From Pseudoalteromonas piscicida (GTDB lineage: Bacteria; Pseudomonadota; Gammaproteobacteria; Enterobacterales; Alteromonadaceae): 64,000 nt of DNA. The position numbers and the translations under genes were made by a program. The notes under the pieces were generated by a model. It was not told where the DNA came from, ran no database searches, and was given only the letters and a program-made list of their open reading frames with translations. The stretch lies in NCBI RefSeq assembly GCF_002208135.1, contig NZ_CP021646.1, positions 3,618,501 through 3,682,500 on the forward strand. Reading direction: 5' to 3'. Below are positions 55,490-64,000 of this stretch, piece after piece. The number at the start of each line of letters is the position of its first letter. Within the stretch, counting starts at the first letter, position 1.

Positions 55490-55562
55490 CCTGAGCTGTG
55501 AATTACTATTCTCCTAGACAGCAAAGGGAAGTTGTTATAGTTCAAAACGCCAAGTTAAGAAA

Positions 55563-55775
55563 TTATACCTATTCGCTTAATTAAGTGATCTATTTTGAGG
55601 CGAGAAAACCTTGTCGATAACACCGCTACCGCGCTCTGCTATCGCCAAGGTACCTACATACTGTAGGCAAGGCGAATTTTGCTATTTAGTTGTTCTAAAT
55701 GAGAAATTTTCAACGCAGTTAGCGTCAGGTTTGCTCTTTCAAATTGAACAAGTATTAAGACTAATTGGTATTACC
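55563..55775 (+). repeat. Interspersed repeat, copy C (fullest copy, MITE-like)
   Basis: About 213 bp ending in imperfect terminal inverted repeats: left TTATACCTATTCGCTTAAT, right (reverse complement) TAATACCAATTAGTCTTAAT. The interior contains the hairpin CCTACATACTGTAGG. Parts match copies A and B. No gene inside; a non-autonomous element is likely. Confidence 0.7.
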
Positions 55776-55828
55776 TGCGCTTACTAGAGGCCATAATTTA
55801 TGGTTTTTAATATAGAAAAGCCTTGGAC

Positions 55829-55868
55829 AACCGCTCGACTTATAAAAATAAATCGAGCGGTTTTCTTT
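55829..55868 (+). terminator. Terminator-like hairpin downstream of rnpB
   Basis: AACCGCTCGA pairs with TCGAGCGGTT around a 14-base loop. The T-run lies on the + strand side, so it best stops rightward transcription before rnpB. Confidence 0.6.
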
Positions 55869-55873
55869 GAATA

Positions 55874-56244
<371 letters not shown>

Positions 56245-56297
56245 GCGGGCGATTATACGCACTTTAATGCAATAACGCACGCGATAAATTGCATGTA

Positions 56298-57158
56298 TTA
56301 CGCTTCTCGCTCGGCAATGATAGCCTTATACAAGGCGTTCTTTTTTAGCCCCAAATATTCAGCAGCCACGCCGCAGGCTTTCTTCAATGGCATTTCTGGC
56401 TCTAGTAACTCAATGAGCTTTTTCGCTTCTGGCGTTAATGCTTGTTCATCTCTTTGCTCACCGGGTAGCATCAACACCAATTCACCTTTTTGCTTTTCAG
56501 GCGTTTCTGTCAAAAAATCGATGAGCTCAGTAACCGTGCCACTAAAGAAGGTTTCATAGGTCTTGGTTAGCTCTTTAGCAAACACCACTTTCTGCGCCTC
56601 GCCTAACGCGACTTTCATATCCTCTAGGCTGGCCATAATGCGGTGCGTGCTTTCGTACAAGATACTGGTGATACCGGACGTGACTGCATCTTTAAAAAAT
56701 TGCTGACGCGCTTGGCTTTTTGCTGGTGAAAATCCCACGAATTGGAATTTATCTGTTGGTAAGCCTGAACAGCTCACCGCAGCAATAGCGGCACACGCAC
56801 CAGGAACGGGAGTGACGGTAGCACCTGCTTCACGACACAGGTTGACTACGGCATAGCCTGGATCGCTGATAAGCGGCGTCCCCGCATCAGACACTAACGC
56901 GATGTCTTTACCTTCGTTTAACCAATCTAAAATTTGCTGCGCTTTTTGTTTCTCATTGTGATCATGCAGTGCAAAAGTTTTTGCTTTAATGCTAAAGTGG
57001 CTCAATAATTTACCAGTGTGGCGCGTATCTTCTGCAGCGATTAAATCGACCTGACTTAACACTTTCAGTGCACGTTCACTGATGTCATCTAAATTACCTA
57101 TTGGTGTCGCTACAATATGTAGGGTGCCGATTTTGTTTTCGTTGTGAAGATTAGCCAT
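56298..57158 (-). CDS. rsmI: 16S rRNA (cytidine1402-2'-O)-methyltransferase
   Basis: 286 residues from ATG 57158 (GGAGAG upstream); a TTG at 57170 is the alternative. It has a tetrapyrrole-methylase-type SAM fold with LHIVATPIGNLDD, AAEDTRHTGKLL, ALVSDAGTPLISDPG and VPGACA. It 2'-O-methylates C1402 of 16S rRNA in the decoding centre. It is divergent from lpoA, the canonical arrangement. Confidence 0.96.
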   Translation of the reverse strand: MANLHNENKIGTLHIVATPIGNLDDISERALKVLSQVDLIAAEDTRHTGKLLSHFSIKAKTFALHDHNEKQKAQQILDWLNEGKDIALVSDAGTPLISDPGYAVVNLCREAGATVTPVPGACAAIAAVSCSGLPTDKFQFVGFSPAKSQARQQFFKDAVTSGITSILYESTHRIMASLEDMKVALGEAQKVVFAKELTKTYETFFSGTVTELIDFLTETPEKQKGELVLMLPGEQRDEQALTPEAKKLIELLEPEMPLKKACGVAAEYLGLKKNALYKAIIAEREA

Positions 57159-57218
57159 TGAGCTCTCCAATATCAGTCAGTAAGATATCCACTCAGTCGT
57201 GAAAAAGAAGGTTTGCCT

Positions 57219-59104
57219 GTGCAGTTTAAAAAGATAGCGCTTTTAGTTGCCATATTGTCGGGGTTATCCGCTTGTAGTACAAGCACAAATGTCACCAAAT
57301 CCCCCAAGAAACTAAAACAACTAAAGCCGTTAGCCAATCGGATGACAGTGCCGCGTCGTTATTTGCAAAGGCGCAGAGTAAAGAAGGCGTTGCCAAAATC
57401 CAATTGCTATATGCAGCCAGAGACGCTGCTATCTTAGAAAAAGACTGGCAAATGCTAGAGCAAATTGGTTTAGCGATGGAAGCTAAAGCCAGTGTTGATC
57501 ACATTCAAAACAAGTTATACATCGCATATGCTCGCAAAGAATTATCGCAGTATGCCAATGCGTTAACCATCCTAAACACTCTAGAAGGTCGACTCAATAC
57601 CCCTGAACACCAAGCATGGTATGAGTATTTACTTGGTAGTATTTATGCCTCGCAGCAATTACCAAAAAAAGCATTAGTTGAGTATTTTAAAGCGGCCGAT
57701 GTTGCCAATGAACATAACTTAGCGGTGGCAGGGTTAAATGAAGAAATTTGGCTCGCGCTACAGCAACTATCAAGTTACGCTCTTGAGCGCTTTGATTCTG
57801 GCTCTGTTTTACAACGCGGTTGGGTAACACTGGCTAAATATCAACAAATTTATTTGGGTTCGAGCGTCGAACTCGACCAAGCCATGAATAACTGGCGTCG
57901 CCGCTTTACTAATCACCCCGCGATTGCTTTACTGCCTAAAGATTTACAAGGCGCGGTTGCGCTTGAACCCTATCAAGTTAAAAGACTTGCGGTGTTACTA
58001 CCACAGTCGGGTACGAGCGAGCGACTCGGAACAGCACTTAAAAATGGTTTCTTAGCTGCGACAGATGAAGGGGCGATTGAAGAAGTCTTCTTCATTGATG
58101 AAATGGCATCCGAATCTGAAATATTGACGCTACTTGCTGAGGCAAATGTCGATTTTGTCATTGGTCCATTATTAAAATCTAACGTTGAAAAACTGCTTGC
58201 CAATAAAAGCTTTTCAGCTTACCCAACCTTATTTTTAAATGCGCGCGAAACGCTCACGCCGAGCAGCAGTGAACAGTACTTTTTTGCGCTTAATCCTGAG
58301 CATGAAGTTGAGCAAGCAATGAAGCATTTTCTTGCTAAAGGCTATAAAAAGCCAATGTTACTGGCTCCAGCAAACGCATCTGGTAAACGTTTGATTGAGT
58401 ATTTTGACCAAGGTTGGAAGCACTACAGTGAGACCGAGCCAGAAGTGGGCTATTACACCAATAGTACCAACATGGCAGATGTCATCACGGATATTTTAGA
58501 GGTCGACGCTTCCAAAGCACGCACCAGTGTCATCAAAAGTCTATTTCGTAAAGAGGTCAAAAGCGAAACACGCTCTAGACGCGACATTGATGCCATCTAT
58601 ATTTTAGGTGATGCAATGGAAACCCGACTGCTCAAGCCTTATTTAGATGTCAATGTCAGTACGTTTGCAGACAGGATCCCTTTGTATGCAAGCTCTCGCA
58701 GTTATAGTAAACAAATTGATGTTACAGATAAGGGCGATTTAGAAGGGCTTTATTTTACTGAGCAACCGTGGATGCTGCCGGGTGCAGTAGAACAAGCATC
58801 GCTTAGAGATGCGTATCAATCTTTATGGCCTGAACAGGCCGACCTAGAACAGCGCCTATTTGCGATGGCATATGACGCCACGAATTTAGTCCCAGAGCTG
58901 CGCCAGCTGGCTTGGCTATCGGGTAAAAGTTTTGATGGCTTAACCGGCCAGCTCAGTATTCATGGCGGCACTGATGTTGTACGAAAACTGAGTTGGGCAC
59001 AGTATCATAATAAACAAATTCGCTTGGTGAGCTTGGATGAACAGCCTCCACTACCATTATTTATGCAACAAGAGAAACCTACGGGAGACTCTTTGATCAG
59101 ATAG
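57219..59104 (+). CDS. lpoA: Penicillin-binding protein activator LpoA, broken by one missing base
   Basis: An outer-membrane lipoprotein that activates PBP1A. GTG 57219 has GAAGG 7 bases upstream and opens a lipobox LSGLSAC. As given, the frame fails after VTKSP; adding one base in the C-run 57301-57305 gives SPQETKTTKAVSQSDD and joins the main 566-residue frame, 628 residues in total. N-terminal TPR region (about 60-240) and C-terminal periplasmic-binding-like domain (KRLAVLLPQSGTSERLGTAL). It heads the lpoA-yraN-diaA-dolP operon. Confidence 0.92.
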
Positions 59105-59113
59105 GATATCTGG

Positions 59114-59479
59114 ATGTTCAAAGGACTATTTAGCAACACACGGAGTAAGGGCGAGCATTTTGAGTTGATTGCGGAGCAATTCTTGGTAAAACAAGGATTA
59201 ACCCCTGTCACCAGAAACTATCTCTGTAAATTCGGAGAGATAGACCTTATCATGCGAGAGTCGCAAACCTTAGTGTTTATTGAAGTAAAGTATCGTGATA
59301 GCCGACACTTTGGTGGCGCAATTAACGCGCTATCGAAAACTAAGCTTCAAAGATTAAAGCGTAGTATTTATAATTATTTAGCACAGCAAAATTTGCATAA
59401 CACGCAACTTAGAGTCGACTTTGTTGCCATTCAAGGGGCCGACCCCCCTGAAATAAACTGGATTAGAAATATTTTTTAG
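59114..59479 (+). CDS. yraN: UPF0102 / YraN family nuclease-like protein
   Basis: 121 residues. Endonuclease-like core: GEHFELIAEQFL, FGEIDLIMRE and VFIEVKYRDS, the D/E-xK pattern of a restriction-endonuclease fold. Its role is unknown, though related proteins have nuclease activity. 9 bp after lpoA and 1 bp before diaA. Confidence 0.93.
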   Translation: MFKGLFSNTRSKGEHFELIAEQFLVKQGLTPVTRNYLCKFGEIDLIMRESQTLVFIEVKYRDSRHFGGAINALSKTKLQRLKRSIYNYLAQQNLHNTQLRVDFVAIQGADPPEINWIRNIF

Positions 59480-59480
59480 C

Positions 59481-60068
59481 ATGCAAGAATCTATAAAATC
59501 TATATTTACAGAGTCAATTCAAGCGCAGATAGCGGCGGGCGAGGTATTGCCTAAAGCGCTAGAAACCGCAGCTATGACGATGGCTCAGAGTCTGATCAAT
59601 GGCAATAAAATCATCTGCTGCGGGGCGCCAAGTAATCATATGTTGGCGCATCACTTCGCAACCATCTTAAGCAACTTTTACGAAACGGAACGCCCGTGTC
59701 TGCCAGCAATTGCACTGACGAATGAGCAATATAACTTGGCGTCGCCAGAAAATGGCAAAGCCAGAGAGCGTTTTGCCAAGCAAATACGTGCATTCGCGCA
59801 GCAAGGAGACTTGCTGGTAGCTTATGCCATTAACGGACAAGAAAAGGCGGTTATTGGCGCGGTAGAAGCTGCCCTTACTAGAGATATGAAAGTTATCGCG
59901 CTAGTTGGCGATGATGGTGGTGAAATAACCGGCTTGTTAGGCCCACAGGATGTAGAGATCCGGATCCCAAGTAAACGCCCAAGCCGAATAATCGAGTCAC
60001 AACTATTCAATACCCACTGTTTAAGTGAGCTAATCGACGCAATTTTATTCCCTCAGGACGAAGTATGA
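59481..60068 (+). CDS. diaA: DnaA initiator-associating protein DiaA (SIS domain)
   Basis: 195 residues with a phosphoheptose-isomerase-like SIS fold (ICCGAPSNHMLAHHFATIL, GDLLVAYAINGQEKAVIGAV, ESQLFNTHCLSELID). DiaA tetramers bind DnaA and promote orderly initiation at oriC. The Ser-rich phosphosugar loop of true isomerases is replaced by AINGQEK, consistent with DiaA rather than GmhA. 4-bp overlap with the next gene. Confidence 0.9.
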   Translation: MQESIKSIFTESIQAQIAAGEVLPKALETAAMTMAQSLINGNKIICCGAPSNHMLAHHFATILSNFYETERPCLPAIALTNEQYNLASPENGKARERFAKQIRAFAQQGDLLVAYAINGQEKAVIGAVEAALTRDMKVIALVGDDGGEITGLLGPQDVEIRIPSKRPSRIIESQLFNTHCLSELIDAILFPQDEV

Positions 60069-60631
60069 TGATGAGAATAACCTCTTTACTTGCCGCCATC
60101 TTGTTATTACAAGGGTGTGCTGCTGCGGTAGTTGCAGGCACAGCTGGTGCGGTGTCTGCAGCAAATGATAGACGCACTATCGGTGCACAAATTGACGATA
60201 ACAATATCGAAATTAAAGGTACGCTTGCCATCAAAGAGATTAAGCGCCTCGCGGATCATGCCAATATCACGCTGGTTAGCGTTAATGGCGTGGTATTAAT
60301 GATTGGTCAGGTTACCAATCAAGAAATGAAAACGGAAGCTGAGCGTGCACTACAGAACGTTGCTGGAATTAAGCAAGTACATAACCAGTTGAGAATAAGC
60401 TCTAATATAGGCATTACGACGCAAACACATGATACGTGGCTGACCTCTAAAGTTAAAACCAAGCTACTGGCGGCAGACGAAGTCAACGGTGCAAATATTA
60501 AGGTGGTTACCGAGAATGCCGAAGTGTTCTTGATGGGCTTAGTCTCCAAGCAAGAAGCAAACTCAGCGGTAGAAATCGCCAGAAATATTAATGGTGTAAA
60601 ACGTGTGATCAAAGCCTTTGAGTACATATAA
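60065..60631 (+). CDS. dolP: BON-domain outer-membrane lipoprotein DolP
   Basis: 188 residues. Lipobox LLLQGC (Cys about 18), then two BON domains (about 45-110 and 120-188) with NGVVLMIGQVTNQEMK and AEVFLMGLVSKQEA. DolP (formerly YraP) binds anionic phospholipid at division sites and supports envelope integrity. Last gene of the operon; a strong terminator follows. Confidence 0.93.
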   Translation: MMMRITSLLAAILLLQGCAAAVVAGTAGAVSAANDRRTIGAQIDDNNIEIKGTLAIKEIKRLADHANITLVSVNGVVLMIGQVTNQEMKTEAERALQNVAGIKQVHNQLRISSNIGITTQTHDTWLTSKVKTKLLAADEVNGANIKVVTENAEVFLMGLVSKQEANSAVEIARNINGVKRVIKAFEYI

Positions 60632-60649
60632 ACAATAACGTATAGCCAA

Positions 60650-60677
60650 AAAAAAACCTGCATTCGCAGGTTTTTTT
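60650..60677. terminator. Bidirectional terminator between dolP and sspB
   Basis: AAAAAACCTGC pairs with GCAGGTTTTTT around a 4-base loop, between convergent genes; its right side touches the sspB stop. Confidence 0.9.
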
Positions 60678-61101
60678 ATTTTATCACTCGAAGGTGAGAA
60701 CCCTTTTTCTTCTCAGGTTCTGGTTTAGTCTCTGGCACTTCTGAGACTTCCGTCTCTTCTACCAAATCTAACTCGTCATCTTCAAAGATTTCTTCTTCAG
60801 GTGTGAATACCGTGCCTTCACCATTTTCTCTTGCATAGATAGCCAATACTGCACCGTTAGGTACATATACTTGCATTGGCTGACCACCAAACCGAGCATT
60901 GAAGCTCAGTGCATGGTTATCCATTGAGAAATTCGTCACAGCCGATGGGCTCACATTCAACACAATTTGTCCTTCTTGCACAAATTGTGTTGGAACCTGT
61001 ACCGAGGGAAAGTCTGCATTCACCACTAAATGCGGTGTACATTCGTTATCGACAATCCACTCGTAAAATGCGCGTAATAAGTAAGGACGATTAGACGTCA
61101 T
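60676..61101 (-). CDS. sspB: ClpXP adaptor / stringent starvation protein B
   Basis: 141 residues. The N-terminal dimer and substrate-binding domain includes RPYLLRAFYEWIVDNECTPHLVV and FNARFGGQPMQVYVPN. An acidic linker follows, and the C-terminal ClpX-binding tail is KKGSHLRVIK. It delivers ssrA-tagged proteins to ClpXP. It overlaps the sspA stop by 1 bp. Confidence 0.95.
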   Translation of the reverse strand: MTSNRPYLLRAFYEWIVDNECTPHLVVNADFPSVQVPTQFVQEGQIVLNVSPSAVTNFSMDNHALSFNARFGGQPMQVYVPNGAVLAIYARENGEGTVFTPEEEIFEDDELDLVEETEVSEVPETKPEPEKKKGSHLRVIK

Positions 61102-61727
61102 TACGATCTGATCTCACGCTCTGCATCAGTTAGAGATGCTTGGAATGAGTCACGCTCAAATAAACGCAGCATGTATTCTTTTAGCTCTTTGCTACCAGCA
61201 CCATTCAACTCAATACCAAGCTGTGGTAAACGCCAAAGTAGTGGAGCCAAATAACAATCAACTAGGCTGAACTCTTCACTCATGAAGTAAGGTGCTTCAT
61301 TGAAGATAGGGGCTACAGCTAGTAACGCTTCGGTTAACTCTTTACGAGCTTGTGCAGCTTCACCACCACCCTCGCTGATCTTTTCAGCAAGTGAATACCA
61401 GTCAGTTTCAATGCGATGCATCATTAAACGACTACGACCACGCATTACTGGATATACAGGCATCAGAGGAGGATGCGGGAAGCGCTCGTCTAGATACTCC
61501 ATAATGATATTCGCTTGGTACAAACCAAGCTCACGGTCGATTAGCGTAGGAACAGTGCCATACGGGTTAATCTCGTGTAGAGCTTCTGGTAAGTTGTCCT
61601 TTTCAGCCTGATGAATATCAACACTTACACCTTTCTCAGCAAGTACAATACGTACTTGATGACTGTACATACAGTTTGACCCAGAAAAAAGTGTCATTAC
61701 AGGGCGCTTATTGGCAGCAACGGCCAT
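61101..61727 (-). CDS. sspA: Stringent starvation protein A (GST fold)
   Basis: 208 residues from ATG 61727 (GGAGG upstream); an ORF to 61739 adds four residues. It has a thioredoxin/GST-like N-terminus TLFSGSNCMYSHQVRIVLAEKGV and a C-terminal helical domain. In E. coli SspA binds RNA polymerase and affects stationary-phase and stress genes. Coupled to sspB and downstream of the pet operon. Confidence 0.95.
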   Translation of the reverse strand: MAVAANKRPVMTLFSGSNCMYSHQVRIVLAEKGVSVDIHQAEKDNLPEALHEINPYGTVPTLIDRELGLYQANIIMEYLDERFPHPPLMPVYPVMRGRSRLMMHRIETDWYSLAEKISEGGGEAAQARKELTEALLAVAPIFNEAPYFMSEEFSLVDCYLAPLLWRLPQLGIELNGAGSKELKEYMLRLFERDSFQASLTDAEREIRS

Positions 61728-61823
61728 GCCTACCTCCATTAAAAAACTAAAAGTAATTAAATCACTTTAAACAGCAAAAGGGGCGAACGCCCCTATTGCA
61801 AAAATTACCTTTGAATATTCAAA

Positions 61824-62561
61824 TTAATGAACATCTCTCCAGTATTCTTTCTTCAAGAAGAATGCCAGGATGAAGAAGATAACTAAGAAACCAATAACCT
61901 TAATACCTAAAGCTTCTGACTCTAGGCGAGAAGGCTCACCTACATAAGCTAAGAAGTTTGTAAGGTCACGTGCTGCTTGGTCATATTCATCAACACTCAT
62001 CTCACCAGTACCATCTGTTTCAGTGCCGACAACTTTAGTCACTGTGTGACCGTGTTCTTCCACTTCTTCAGTGATCGGTGTTGGCAAGCCTTGTAACTCT
62101 TGTAGTACGTGAGGCATACCCACCAATGGGAAAACAACGTTGTTTACACCAAATGGGCGGGACTCATCTTTATAGAATGACTTCAAGTAAGTATAGATGT
62201 AGTCCGGAGACTTAACACGAGAGATAAGTGTTAAGTCTGGTGGCGCTGCACCAAACCATTTTGCTGCATCATCTTTAGCCATAGAGTTTTTAATATGGCT
62301 ACCTACTTTTGAACCATCGAAAATAAGCGTTTCTTGACCAATTTCAGTTGGGATACCGATGTCACTGAAAGTACGCTCATAACGCTGATATTGCATTTGG
62401 TGACAGCCAAGGCAGTAGTTCATAAATAACTTAGCGCCACGCTGTAGAGATGCTTTATCAGTTAAGTCATTATTTGCTTCCATCAAAGGTACTGATGGGC
62501 CCGCTGCCATCGATAACGTTGGCAACAATGCGAATAAACCGATTACTAGCTTTTTCATCAT
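61824..62561 (-). CDS. petC: Cytochrome c1 of the bc1 complex
   Basis: 245 residues with a signal peptide (cleaved near SMAA). Haem-binding CLGCH with C50/C53/H54, and the C-terminal membrane anchor VIGFLVIFFILAFFL followed by KKEYWRDVH. It carries electrons from the Rieske protein to soluble cytochrome c. It overlaps petB by 4 bp. Confidence 0.96.
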   Translation of the reverse strand: MMKKLVIGLFALLPTLSMAAGPSVPLMEANNDLTDKASLQRGAKLFMNYCLGCHQMQYQRYERTFSDIGIPTEIGQETLIFDGSKVGSHIKNSMAKDDAAKWFGAAPPDLTLISRVKSPDYIYTYLKSFYKDESRPFGVNNVVFPLVGMPHVLQELQGLPTPITEEVEEHGHTVTKVVGTETDGTGEMSVDEYDQAARDLTNFLAYVGEPSRLESEALGIKVIGFLVIFFILAFFLKKEYWRDVH

Positions 62562-63859
62562 TTCGTCAACCTCGTTGGTAGTGGCTTCGTCTTCTCGTTT
62601 TTACTGTAGAAGAATAGCAACACGAAGAACATAAAATAAGTTACTGTCGTGATTTGCGACAATAGCGTTTTAAAGTCAGTTTGTGGCGTTGCACCAATCC
62701 AACCAAGGATAACGAAAGTGACAACAAACTGAGCAATGTTCAACTTATGGAAACCACAACGGTAGCGAATTGAACGAACCGAACCACGATCAATCCAAGG
62801 TAGTAGAGCCAATACTACGATTGAAGCGCCCATTGCTAGTACACCAATCAACTTATCAGGAATAGCACGAAGGATCGCGTAGAATGGCGTAAAGTACCAA
62901 ACTGGGAAAATGTGCGCTGGCGTTTTAAGCGGGTTTGCAGCTTCAAAGTTTGGCGCTTCAAGGAAGAAACCGTTCATTTCTGGTGCAAAGAAAACAATTG
63001 CGCAGAAGAAAATTAAGAAGCCAGCAACACCTAAAACATCTTTTACTGTGTAGTAAGGGTGGAATGGAATTGCATCCACAATATCTTTTTTATCAGTGTA
63101 GTATTCATGGAATTTAAACTTAGGTTTGTCTTCCTCAGCTACAGAGCCTTTCTTGCGCTTGATCTCAACACCGTCAGGGTTGTTTGAGCCCACTTCGTGC
63201 AGTGCAACAATGTGAAGGAACACTAAGATAACCAGTACTAGTGGTAGTGCAATAACGTGTAGTGCAAAGAAACGGTTAAGCGTTGCACCAGAAATAACGT
63301 AGTCACCACGGATCCACAGCGTTAAGTCATCACCAATTACAGGGATTGCACCGAATAATGAAATGATTACCTGAGCACCCCAGAAAGACATCTGACCCCA
63401 TGGTAATAAGTAACCCATGAAAGCTTCAGCCATTAGCGCTAGGAAGATAAACATACCGAACAACCACAGTAATTCACGTGGCTTTTGATAAGAACCGTAG
63501 ATCATACCGCGGAACATGTGAAGATAGACCACGATAAAGAATGCGGATGCGCCGGTAGAGTGTAGGTATCGCAATAACCAACCATATTCAACATCACGCA
63601 TGATGTATTCTACTGATGCAAATGCACCTTCAGCAGAAGGTACAAAGTTCATGGTTAGCCAGATACCCGTTACAATCTGGTTTACCAGTACTAGAATGGC
63701 GAGTGAACCAAACAAGTACCAGAAGTTAAAGTTTTTTGGCGCTGGGTATTGAGCAATGTGCATATTCCAGACGCGAGTCATCGGAATACGAGCATCGATC
63801 CAATCAACAACTTTGCCCACGACGCCCGTATTTGCTGCTTTATCTACATTAACAGACAT
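62558..63859 (-). CDS. petB: Cytochrome b of the bc1 complex
   Basis: 433 residues, eight or nine membrane helices. Haem ligands sit in the second and fourth helices: H in LRYLHSTGASAFF and VYLHMFRG, and H in FFALHVIALP and VFLHIVALHEVG. The Qo motif PVWYF-type is present as IFPVWYFTPFYA. It forms the quinol-oxidising core. Overlaps petA by 1 bp. Confidence 0.97.
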   Translation of the reverse strand: MSVNVDKAANTGVVGKVVDWIDARIPMTRVWNMHIAQYPAPKNFNFWYLFGSLAILVLVNQIVTGIWLTMNFVPSAEGAFASVEYIMRDVEYGWLLRYLHSTGASAFFIVVYLHMFRGMIYGSYQKPRELLWLFGMFIFLALMAEAFMGYLLPWGQMSFWGAQVIISLFGAIPVIGDDLTLWIRGDYVISGATLNRFFALHVIALPLVLVILVFLHIVALHEVGSNNPDGVEIKRKKGSVAEEDKPKFKFHEYYTDKKDIVDAIPFHPYYTVKDVLGVAGFLIFFCAIVFFAPEMNGFFLEAPNFEAANPLKTPAHIFPVWYFTPFYAILRAIPDKLIGVLAMGASIVVLALLPWIDRGSVRSIRYRCGFHKLNIAQFVVTFVILGWIGATPQTDFKTLLSQITTVTYFMFFVLLFFYSKNEKTKPLPTRLTK

Positions 63860-64000
63860 TATGCAACCCCTTCTTCTTCACCTACCAAAATGGTAGTGTC
63901 GTCAATAAAGGTATACGGAGGGATCTCTAAGTTTAGAGGTGCAGGTACGTTTTGGAATACGCGCCCCGCCATATCAAACTTCGAACCATGACAAGGACAG
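63859..64000 (-). CDS. petA: Rieske iron-sulfur subunit of the bc1 complex, C-terminal part only
   Basis: The last 46 codons are visible: [20 protein letters not shown] ending in EEEGVA. CPCHGS is the second cluster-binding motif (Cys/His ligands of the 2Fe-2S cluster). The rest is beyond the window. First gene of petABC. Confidence 0.96.
   Translation of the reverse strand, partial: CPCHGSKFDMAGRVFQNVPAPLNLEIPPYTFIDDTTILVGEEEGVA

Overview
The window is a chromosomal segment of a marine gammaproteobacterium, most likely Pseudoalteromonas or a close relative. This rests on gene families and order recognised from memory: radC/coaBC/slmA, rsmI/lpoA/yraN/diaA/dolP, petABC-sspA-sspB, large TonB receptors, a MipA-DUF3019-two-component locus and a PM2-type (corticovirus) prophage. 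No database was consulted.

Layout. 1-3.1 kb: oligopeptidase A (3' part off the edge) and glutathione reductase. 3.1-11.5 kb: a large sensor kinase with a beta-propeller sensor, then a lipoprotein hydrolase divergent from a CadC-like membrane regulator. 11.5-15.1 kb: rpmG, rpmB, radC, coaBC, slmA. 15.2-21.2 kb: S9 peptidase and TonB-dependent receptor. 21.7-30.8 kb: small lipoprotein, EAL response regulator, several conserved envelope proteins, copper chaperone, a psp-like cluster with a candidate sigma-54 promoter, and dusA.

30.7-44.95 kb: a 14.2-kb integrated element bounded by a perfect 44-bp direct repeat whose left copy lies inside dusA. It carries a tyrosine integrase, a LexA/CI-type repressor with a Cro-like partner, a PrtN-like regulator, a rolling-circle initiator with two tyrosines, a zinc-ribbon protein, a packaging ATPase, a PM2 P2-like major capsid protein, a run of small membrane proteins, a probable spike, a muramidase-like virion protein and two small lysis-type genes. 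I read it as a corticovirus prophage. It supplies a new 5' end for dusA, and the host's original 5' end survives as an orphan beyond the right repeat. Accessory genes sit inside both att ends.

45-55.5 kb: serine hydrolase, a giant S8 peptidase with a sorting-type C-terminus, and a MipA/DUF3019/response regulator/kinase operon. 55.9-60.6 kb: rnpB, rsmI, then lpoA-yraN-diaA-dolP. 60.7-64 kb: sspB, sspA, petC, petB and the end of petA.

A cross-cutting observation: dusA, the capsid gene, the S8 peptidase and lpoA are each broken by the loss of exactly one base in a G/C homopolymer, and adding that base restores a conserved reading frame. This looks like a systematic sequencing error rather than four independent pseudogenes. 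A short interspersed repeat family (three copies) and a cluster of TTCGCT motifs in the prophage are further structures not explained by genes.
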